Below are positions 56,663 through 64,000 of a stretch of 64,000 nt of DNA, one piece after another. The notes beneath the pieces were generated by a model. It was not told the DNA's origin, did not search any database, and was given only the letters and a program-made list of their open reading frames with translations. The DNA is from Gordius sp. MW1 (lineage: Eukaryota; Nematomorpha; Gordioida; Gordea; Gordiidae): NCBI GenBank assembly GCA_964036665.1, contig OZ038532.1:8990001-9054000 (forward strand), in the 5' to 3' direction. Each line of letters begins with the position of its first letter. The stretch's first letter is position 1. A program made the translations under genes and the position numbers.

Positions 56663-57751
56663 TTAATAGCAGATAGATTTTAGCTTAATAAAAATCTGGC
56701 AAAATTCTAGCCACAGGTTTTCATCGACATAGACATATCCAATGAAAAAGGCAGAATATTTTATCTGATCTATTGTATAAATCAGTAATGCAGATTCTTT
56801 GAAATTAGGGGATAATTTGCTAGTTGAGGGGTAACTTGAATTTGACACAATTTTAACCCAAATTCGCATTATGAGTGGAATATTCAAAAAAAGATAGGTT
56901 GTCACTATTATAATAAAAATAACATGTTTCTTTGACAGTAATTGAACACTTGAAGGTGTTTCATTGACTGGGTGCACTTGTTGGTTGTGTCGTAGGCGAT
57001 ATCTTAGTAAACTCTTAAACATAAAAAACATCATAATAAAAGTTGCTATGACAGAAATTATATATACTGCTGTATATTTAATGCCGTTATAAAAAAGTAA
57101 TGGTTTAGGTGTAGCCATTCCAAAAGCCTCGATGTCACATTGAATTAGACTAAGTTGATAAACCAGACTAGACGGCTCGTTATAACTACAAGGCATAGAA
57201 TGCAATACTTGATAATCGGGTATGTTTAAAATAAATATGAATAAGGCGGTGTAGATTGGAAAGTAGTTGTATAGGCATGAATCTCGAATCCGATTTATTA
57301 ATATGGGATAGGATATTAACATAAAACGATCTGCAAAATAAGCTGGGATTATAATGTAGCAGGTATAGATGGCAGTGTTTCTGCCCACAGCAATCAGACG
57401 ACTCAATAATAACCTAATCCCACAATTTTCGATGGAGGATCTCCCTATAATTAGGTGATTTATAACGAGCAAGAAGTTACCTAACGTAGCAAAAAGCGTG
57501 AAGATATTTAGCCAATTTAATAAAGTGTAGGCTTTGTTGTTTCGTAAGTGTGAATGAAAGCAGAGAAAATGGCAAACCAAGCCATTAAACATGACACCAA
57601 TGAAAATTTCTGCTAAAAAGAAATAAAATAGGGTGATGTTTTCGTTGTAACTATTTTTTGATTTGCAAATTGCAATCCTAACACTATCATTTATTTCAAC
57701 TTTGATAAAATGTGTAGAGTTATTGTAATGAGTAACGTTGGCAGATTCCAT
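56663..57751 (-). CDS. Rhodopsin-like 7TM receptor, copy F
   Basis: Intact, intronless, 362 residues. MESANVTHYNNST gives two glycosylation sites. TM1 41-65, TM2 76-101, loop-1 Cys110, TM3 111-145 with DRF at 141-143 and ISYP at 146-149, TM4 162-183, Cys188 and Cys205 in loop 2, TM5 222-248, basic YRLRHN 251-256, TM6 275-299 with Pro292, TM7 about 321-343, tail ENLWLEFC 344-351. No CWxP or NPxxY is visible, so assignment to class A rests on the Cys pair, the DRY-like box and the helix pattern. ATTAAA (56642-56647, minus strand) lies about 16 nt past the stop. Probable plasma-membrane receptor of unknown ligand. Confidence 0.85.
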   Translation of the reverse strand: MESANVTHYNNSTHFIKVEINDSVRIAICKSKNSYNENITLFYFFLAEIFIGVMFNGLVCHFLCFHSHLRNNKAYTLLNWLNIFTLFATLGNFLLVINHLIIGRSSIENCGIRLLLSRLIAVGRNTAIYTCYIIIPAYFADRFMLISYPILINRIRDSCLYNYFPIYTALFIFILNIPDYQVLHSMPCSYNEPSSLVYQLSLIQCDIEAFGMATPKPLLFYNGIKYTAVYIISVIATFIMMFFMFKSLLRYRLRHNQQVHPVNETPSSVQLLSKKHVIFIIIVTTYLFLNIPLIMRIWVKIVSNSSYPSTSKLSPNFKESALLIYTIDQIKYSAFFIGYVYVDENLWLEFCQIFIKLKSICY

Positions 57752-58116
57752 AATTACCGAAAAACTGTTATCGAAAATGTAAAGACGTTGTTTCAGACAG
57801 TAGCTAAATTAAATTTCAGATATAAATTGATTTTTCGAACAATTCAAATTCCAATTTTTATAAATATTGTTCTTTTAGCTACAATACGAATTAAAAACAC
57901 TAAATGGTTTTTATTAAGTCTAATATAAAAATTGGTTGTGGCCCATAAAGTCAAAAGATTGTCTTTAGAGATAATATAATCCTGCAGGAAATTATAATTT
58001 CGATATATCCCAGGGATGCTGAATTGTATAGGGTTACCTTGGACCGCCATAGTGACATATATTGGCTGACAATATAGTCGCTCACCTAAATTTATTTAAT
58101 TTAAATTAATCAGAAG
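57752..58116 (-). promoter_or_regulatory. Upstream region of receptor F, proximal part
   Basis: Alignable with upstream regions of B, D and E (AATTGGTTGTGGCCCATAAA, CCTGCAGGAAATTATAAT, GGGTTACCTTGGACCGCC). It is interrupted at 58126 by an inserted element and resumes at 59021. Confidence 0.5.
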
Positions 58117-58125
58117 GGCAAACAA

Positions 58126-59020
58126 CATGCGCGTAATCAGGATTTTATCAGGGGGGGGGGAAGGTGCTAAAATTTTTTTAAATCATTTTATTTGTAATCA
58201 AAAATAAAAATTAAACAACCATAAAGTCGGGCCATCTGCTGGGTCCACTCGGTTATGGGGGCGGGCCATAGACTAATAGACTGCTCATCTCTTATATATA
58301 CACGCATCAAAAGTGTTGCCAAAAACGACCGCCATTTTGATAAGTGAAGTAGAGTTTGTATAGCGATGGATTGCATTGGACAATAATCATTGATCTTATA
58401 ACATGAAACAACCTATTTTAATCATTTTAGCGATTAAAAATTTATAAAACTATATGAATTGGCCAAAATTCATGTTTCACTTATTAAAATGGCTGCCAAA
58501 ATGGGGTACACTTTTTAAAAGTAAATAAGCAGTCTATTAGTCAATGGGCCGGGCAGACAACCATCATAAATTAAGATTTTCAAGAATGCCTGGGGCACCA
58601 TAACAATGAAATTTTTGTATAGTCAACTATTTTTGTCACTTTTTTATTTATAAAAATTCTAAAATTAAATCCGAGCCTGGAATTTAAAATCGTCATTTTT
58701 GGCCCGGCAGGACAGCATTAGTGAACTGGGCAATCAAAGGGTCCAAGCTGGCTTGGCGAACATTTAGTTATTAAACCGTGATTGGCTCTAACAAAAAAAT
58801 ATAAATGATAAAGACATTAATTCTGTTTATAGAATAAGAAACATTGTAATAAATAAATGTATATATATTATGTGTAAGATTTCTATATGTCTTAGTATCT
58901 TTTATGCAATTAAACTATAATATTTTTACCAATTTAATTTAATTATTAATCAAAAAAAAATTTAAAATTTCTGCCGAGGAGAGGGACTTTTTATTTCCCC
59001 CCCCCCTTCTATACGCCTAT
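58126..59020. mobile_element. 895-bp insertion with 9-bp duplication, G-rich end type
   Basis: GGCAAACAA occurs exactly at 58117-58125 and 59021-59029 around it. The ends are CATGCGCGTAATCAGG and, inverted, CATAGGCGTATAGAAGG, each next to a G-run. Nine-base duplications occur in MULE-type elements and eight in hAT. No ORF. The uninterrupted upstream regions of receptors B and E show the pre-insertion state. Confidence 0.8.
58256..58556. mobile_element. Nested ~300-bp inverted-repeat element
   Basis: GGGCCATAGACTAATAGACT near the left end faces its approximate reverse complement AGTCTATTAGTCAATGGGCC near the right end. It lies wholly within the 895-bp element, so it is a later insertion or an internal stem. 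No ORF. Confidence 0.6.
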
Positions 59021-59029
59021 GGCAAACAA

Positions 59030-59560
59030 ATAGCCCTTGTTTATTAAATAGACCCTAGAATATTGGTATCTAGATCATTATTATATAAAATATATTTAAA
59101 GTTTTCTTATGGTCACAACGATTAATATAATCTTTATTTTCGAAATATATAGCAAGACATTAACAATCCATGTCTCTAAAGATTTCGTATGGATGACTTA
59201 AATTGTTAGTAAATTTACATAAATACTAGGACCGCTCCGACTATGAGTCGTTCTTTATAACATAAACTTAGGTTAAGACGAGATATACAAAAGGCTTATG
59301 AACGTGAAAGCGTTATCAGGTAGTACTACGAATCGGTACGTAAATACCCTCAATTGCAAAAAATATATCATATTTTAAAATAAAATAGAACAAACACTCT
59401 CGTTCGGGTCTATAGGCTAACAGGTGAGCTTTTGGAAATCAAAAGTATCCATGGTTGAGAAATAAAGGGAGGAAAGCGAAAAAGGCAGTAGTGAAGTGTA
59501 AACAAGCAGAAAAACTTAAAAAGCTAGTCCGTCTTACTAGAGTATATTACTGGGATCACT
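59030..59560 (-). promoter_or_regulatory. Upstream region of receptor F, distal part
   Basis: Alignable with 23250-23785 upstream of receptor B (TTTATTAAATAGACNCTAG, AGCAAGACATTA, ACATAAATACTAG, GAACGTGAA, GGTAGTACTACGAAT, CCATGG, AGTGTAAACAAGCA). No gene. Confidence 0.5.
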
Positions 59561-59749
59561 GAAAGCTGGCTGAGTCATTAATAAAAAATTAAAACTGATA
59601 TCCTAGCACTAATGATCTTTAGGCCAAAAATATGTGAGGGGTGCTTAAATAAGAGCATGAGTAGGCAGGTACAAAATATTTCCGCAAACATGCAACTATT
59701 CGTCAATTTAATTGATTTCCCAACTTGTCCTATATCTCTTATATGCAAA

Positions 59750-61778
59750 CTGTCGTTATTGATAGCAGACGTGGCTGGGCCGCCGTTGTGTGGGATCGAT
59801 TGGATCCAAGAATTTGAGCCCGAAATTTGGCGACGAATTCGTTAGAACTCCAGAGCTGCGGCGGAACGGTTCGCGGTAAATTACGTAGAAAGACCGAAGG
59901 ATTCCAAGTCCGCGATCCGGCACGTGATCAAGCAATGGGAGGGCCAGCTAAACGAATTTTCAAAAGCAGTCAAGGGAATAACGGTGGAAGTACCGTTAAA
60001 AGAGGGCATAGATCCCGTATTTATCCCCGCACGAAAGGTGCCGATGGCGTAGAAGAAAGAAGTAGAAGAAGAGCTGGACAAATGGGTCAGAGACGGGGTG
60101 ATAGAACCGATCGATTTCTCAAGATGGGCCAGTCCAGTGGTACCCGTGAAAAAAAACGATGGGACTCTTCGATTATGTATTGATTACCGGTTTACTATGA
60201 ACAAATACGCTCAAGGATTGTTGTACCCCTTACCCAAAATCGACGATTTGTTAAATAAACTCAATAACGCGTGTTGTTTTACTAAGCTGGACCTAACAAA
60301 AGCGTACTTACAACTCGAATTAGGTTCAGAAACGAGCCAACGATTGACTATCTCCACGCACAAGGGCTTATATAAAGTTAACCGAATGCCTTTTGGCTTA
60401 AATTGCGCAGCGGCGATTTTCCAAAAAACAATGGATCAGATATTAGGAGGCATGGAGGGGGTAGCGGTATACATCGATGATATACTAATCGCGGGGAAAA
60501 CGGAAGAAATCCACAACGAGCGGTTACTCAAAGTACTAGAAACGTTACAAAAATGGGGTTGCATCTTGTGGGCGAAGGAAGTAACATTTTTGGGATACGT
60601 AATAAGTAACAAGGGAATTCAAATCAACGACAATAAAGCCGAACTGGTCAAGCAGTGGAAAAATTTAACAAACAAAAATGAAATATAATAGTTCTTGGGG
60701 TTAACAGCATATTTTTCAAAGTTTATTAAGGACTACGCAAAAATCGTGCACCCGATTCCGAAACTCATGAAAAAAACGTGTTGTACCACTGGGGTGGAGA
60801 ACAACAAGAAGCATTTGAAGCCATCAAGTCCGCGCTTACTAAAGCCCCCGTACTGGCATACTTTAGTGGAGATTGGGAGACTGGCCTAGTCGTAGACGCC
60901 TCTGGTACAGGGTTAGGGGCCATCTTACAGCAACGCGCACCAGGGGAGAATTGGAGAGTGGTGGCCTATGCTTCAAGAGCGTTAAACGATAGCGAAAGCC
61001 GGTATTCGACGATCGAACGAGAAGCCCTTGCGGTGATTTATGGACTAAAAAAGTTCAATGAATATATACAAGGACGAAGCGTTACAATCATGACGGATCA
61101 TAGACCCCTAGTATATATATTCGATCAGAGCAAAAGGGGCAAGGAACAATGGTCACCACGTCTTACTAGGTGGGCGCTCATGGTATCAGGCTACACGACC
61201 AAGTTTGTGTACAACAAGGGATCCGAAAACGCGGCAGATTTCTTGTCTAGTAAACCGAACGAAAATGCGTATCAGGTTAGCGAGGAAATGTCAGAAGACT
61301 CGACGAATCCGTTTATATCATTGGACGTAGTAAGACAACACACCTTGGACGACCCGCGGCTGCGACAATTAAAAGAGTGGATTAGAAGTAAACAAAACAC
61401 AATGGTCACATATGGGCTAAAACGCTCCTACAAAAAACACCTGCCAAAGTTACACGAAGCCAAAAGCATAATATTTTAAAAGGACGACGAATATTAATTC
61501 CGGCTAAGTTACGAGGAGCGGTACTCCAAAGATTACATAGGGGCCACTTGGGTATCAAGCGGATGCAAGAAGTGGCGGGGCAGTATATATGGTGGCCTAT
61601 TCTCAACGATGACTTATTGAGCGTAGCGAAAGGGTGCCGGAATTGCATTTACACTGCCGCGGCGGCGAAGAAGGCACCGTTGATAGAGTGTCAACCTAGC
61701 CATAAACCGTGGGTACAAGTACATATCGATATCATGGGTCCTCTCAAGGGTAACAAGGACGAAGCGTTACAATCATGA
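59750..61778 (+). pseudogene. Pol of a second Gypsy lineage, decayed and rearranged
   Basis: Pieces in order: protease end (AGPPLCGIDWIQEF, near 59800), RT with GVIEPIDFSRWASPVVPV, CCFTKLDLTKAYLQLEL, MPFGLNCAAAIFQ and catalytic VAVYIDDILIAGK (60098-60688), connection (60695 on), RNase H with LVVDASGTGLGAIL, TIEREALAVIYGL and TDHRPLVYIF (60778-61479), and integrase zinc domain with HLGIKRMQEVAGQYIWWP, CRNC and the first catalytic Asp in HIDIMGP (61548-61760). Breaks: TAG 60050-60052 and frameshifts near 60690, 60770 and 61460. The integrase core is missing. No LTRs were found. The motif style fits the mag/K02A2.6-like group, distinct from the CsRn1-type copies. ENAADFLSS replaces the usual DxLSR ending. 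Confidence 0.87.
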
Positions 61779-62036
61779 CGGATCATATACCCCTAGTATA
61801 TATATTCGATCAGAGCAAAAGGGGCAAGGAACAATGGTCACCACGTCTAACTAGGTGGGCGCTCATGGTATCAGGCTACACGACCAAGTTGGTGTACAAC
61901 AAGGGATCCGAAAACGCGGCAGATTTCTTGTCTAGAAAACCGAACAAAAACGCGTATCAGGTTAGCGAGGAAATGCCAGAAGACTCGACGAATCCGTTTA
62001 TATCATTGGACGTAGTAAGACAACACACCTTGGACA
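61757..62036 (+). repeat. Duplicated RNase H segment after the integrase stump
   Basis: Repeats 61069-61350 almost base for base (ACAATCATGACGGATCATA onward). The join at about 61757 falls within the shared word ACAAGGACGAAGCGTTAC, so the integrase core was replaced by a second RNase H piece through short homology. Confidence 0.9.
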
Positions 62037-62345
62037 AAGTTGGACCATATGACGAATGAAAGTCTTAGAGAAAAAATGGGTATTCAGCCAATAGACTCGA
62101 CTATATTAACGAAAATCGGCTAAGATGGTATGGGCATATCTTGAGAAGAAATGCGAGCGACGTCAATCGAATAGTACTAGACATGGAAGTGCGGAAGAGG
62201 TCGACCTCGTGGTACCTGGAAAGGACAAGTGGACAAAGTTATGCTCAATAAGAATATCGATCCCAATATGGCTCTAACGCGATCTAGATGGAAGAAACTG
62301 ATAAAAAACCCCACGAATGTGGTTGATAAAGAAGAAGAAGAAGAG
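62037..62345 (+). mobile_element. 5'-truncated RTE LINE tail
   Basis: Translations in two frames give MTNESLREKMGIQPID and then NENRLRWYGHILRRN, the C-terminal signature of RTE LINEs, followed by AAAGAAGAAGAAGAAGAG (about 62328-62345). It joins directly to the duplicated RNase H piece. A target duplication was not recognised. Confidence 0.8.
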
Positions 62346-62599
62346 AACCCCAATAACAATTGCAAAAAAGAATTTTGAGATTCAACATGTGATCCGACTA
62401 ATAGATCTACCAGATAACTTTGCAATTAAAGTGAAACTTATTAAAAAATTGTGTTGTTAAATATGTATAAAAAATTTTTAATTAGCTGAAGCTAGAAGGA
62501 GTTTATATGATTTTCAACTAAAAAAACCTTGATATACCTAGAGTAAAAATTTTAGAAGTAAGATTCCATATTATCGTGATTTAAATCTGCAAAAATCTA

Positions 62600-63015
62600 A
62601 ATCCAGGTCATGTGGAAATGAATATAAAAATTTGGTCTACTCTTAATTAAATTGAGATAACAAATGAAAATTATGTTACAAGATGGATAATAATTTTTTG
62701 TTACTTTTTCTATAGGGGGAGGAAATTAATAAATTATAAAATGATAAACTAAATAAGTCAACCGCGAGACTAGGTGTATTTTGGCATATCAAATAGCCAT
62801 TTCGGTATCCTTTGTAATAGGCGCATTTTCCCACTACACCCATAAAGCTCAAAGTTAATTTGCTGCTCAGGAAGGGGGCTGAAGCCAGACTGCACAATTA
62901 TGTTTACCAGCCTAACCCATATGTTATAATTGATTATTAGCGCAAGCTTGATGCCGATGTATCGCCTAAAAACATTTCAATTAATGTTATATAAAAGGTG
63001 ATGCTTTTGTATTTT
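62600..63015. repeat. Dispersed AT-rich repeat, family A, copy 4
   Basis: The longest match to copy 1: TCCAGGTCATGTGGAAAT, TTGAGATAACAAATGAAAAT, TCAAATAGCCA, CACCCATAAAGCTCAAAGT, GCTCAGGAAGGGGGCTGAAG, CCAGACTGCACAATTATG and ATGCCGATGTATCGCC. Confidence 0.65.
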
Positions 63016-63885
63016 GAAAATTTATTTTACCTTATAAATTTGGTGGTTTTTCTCAAAAATTTGTCGATTTTTTTTTGCTAAATTTTTTAATGGACCAACA
63101 ATTTAAAAAAAGCAAAACACTTGGTAGAAAGTTAAGTGTGACATTTTTATTAAATTTTTTAATACTATTTTTAGGGTTTAAATTAAATTATTTATTTGAT
63201 TATTTATTAAATAAACTTTTAAAATTGTTATTCTAATATTTTAGTTTCATAATGTATATGTTTTATGTAAAAAATGAATTAAAAAAATTATCAATGGTAT
63301 TAACAAGAACTTAATATTAATTTAATTTTAAAGAAAAAAAATTAAAATAAAAATTCCTTTTAGTTTTAAAAAAGGGCTAAATTCTGAAACTACCGGCCCG
63401 ATTCGCTCGAAACTTTACCCGTAGGTGCCCAGGGCGGCCAGGGGTAAAATAGCCTTTTAGAGTTTCTAAAATACCTTTTCGTTTTAAAAATATCGGACAT
63501 TTCCCGGCCACACGTGCGGTGTAATATCTATAACACGTAGAAAATTTTACTAATTATATAAACTTACGCGCGCCATCTAATAAAGTACAATTCGTGTTTT
63601 AATAGTTTAATAGTAGATTGAATTTAATTAGAAAGAACGGGCTATGATTATACCTTTAAAGGAGGTTTCGAATTTTGTGTTAGTTTCTATCAATATATTG
63701 TATCGTAGATAAGAATCTAATACCTTTTTTAACTATCACTTTTTAGGTTTTCTATGAAATCACAATCTAATTAAATGAAATATATTAACCCAATAAAAAA
63801 ATATATATGCATTTTTAAGGTTAAAAATATATATTACATAGTTGGCTGTCTGTTAGACCATCTATAATAAATTTTTAGGTTATAT
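63016..63885. other. No gene seen
   Basis: AT-rich, with a GC-richer patch at 63395-63440 that has no recognisable function. Confidence 0.5.
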
Positions 63886-64000
63886 ATAAAATTTGGCCAA
63901 TGGTCAATTTTTTTCATTGGTCAGTACCAACAGATACTCTATAAGTCAATGATAGCCAAAAAATAACGGGAAACAATTTTTTGATGGTTACTTTGGCCAA
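63886..64000 (-). mobile_element. Partial copy of the 28-31 kb element, cut by the window end
   Basis: TTGGCCAATGGTCA, TTTCATTGGTCAGTACCAAC, AGATACTCTATAAGTCAATG and ATAGCCAAAAAA match 29370-29485 in inverted orientation. The element continues beyond 64000. Confidence 0.8.

Noticed and set aside
59612..59749. Possible Gypsy Gag/protease start in the 59.6-kb frame
   Set aside because: Only the end (GPPLCGIDWIQEF) matches a protease-RT linker. The preceding residues show no DTG motif or zinc knuckle.

Overview
The window looks like strongly AT-rich nuclear DNA of an invertebrate animal. It holds intronless seven-helix receptor genes, RTE-type LINEs, Ty3/Gypsy LTR elements (one with the tRNA-Trp primer site and CHCC Gag knuckle of the CsRn1 group), a MULE, a piggyBac element and many short inverted-repeat elements. 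There are no operons, bacterial genes, CRISPR arrays, rRNA genes or convincing tRNA genes. CsRn1-type elements, 35-nt introns and a lineage-specific rhodopsin-like receptor family would fit a flatworm, but the sequence does not settle the taxon.

The only plausible host genes are one family of rhodopsin-like receptors. Three copies are intact, all on the minus strand and all exactly 362 codons once the aligned ATG is used (21745-22833, 44908-45996, 56663-57751). Three more are broken (314-848 on +; 27370-28196 and 41263-42567 on -). Flanking DNA is shared between copies, so the locus grew by segmental tandem duplication and was then invaded by transposons.

Layout. 0-1 kb: receptor fragment next to a 20-bp periodic repeat. 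2.5-7 kb: ~120-bp satellite split by a full-length RTE LINE (2911-6495) with an intact 999-aa ORF and a 16-bp target duplication. 8.4-11.5 kb: a second, decayed RTE LINE of another lineage, with its own target duplication. 12.4-19.1 kb: a decayed MULE with 35-nt introns, flanked by oppositely oriented 20-bp arrays and interrupted by a Gypsy element (14397-18590, TSD CATG). 19.3-20.3 kb: nested inverted-repeat elements. 21-23.8 kb: receptor. 24.3-25.4 kb: third LINE. 27.4-28.2 kb: receptor cut by a 2.9-kb element with ~650-bp inverted arms (28198-31100). 31.7-33.8 kb: near-complete piggyBac transposase gene with one intron. 34-41 kb: no genes. 41-46 kb: receptor pseudogene and intact receptor. 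49.8-54.4 kb: second copy of the same Gypsy family, minus strand (TSD CATC). 56.6-59.5 kb: receptor with an 895-bp insertion in its upstream region. 59.7-62.3 kb: a different Gypsy pol, rearranged and joined to a LINE tail. The last 110 bp begin another copy of the internal part of the 28-31 kb element.

The transposons act on themselves, not as a pathway. The receptors are membrane proteins whose ligand cannot be read from sequence. The most rewarding items are the receptor cluster, the LINE with its PHD-like finger and poly(A) hairpin, the short-intron MULE with its periodic arrays, and the large palindromic element at a TTAA site.
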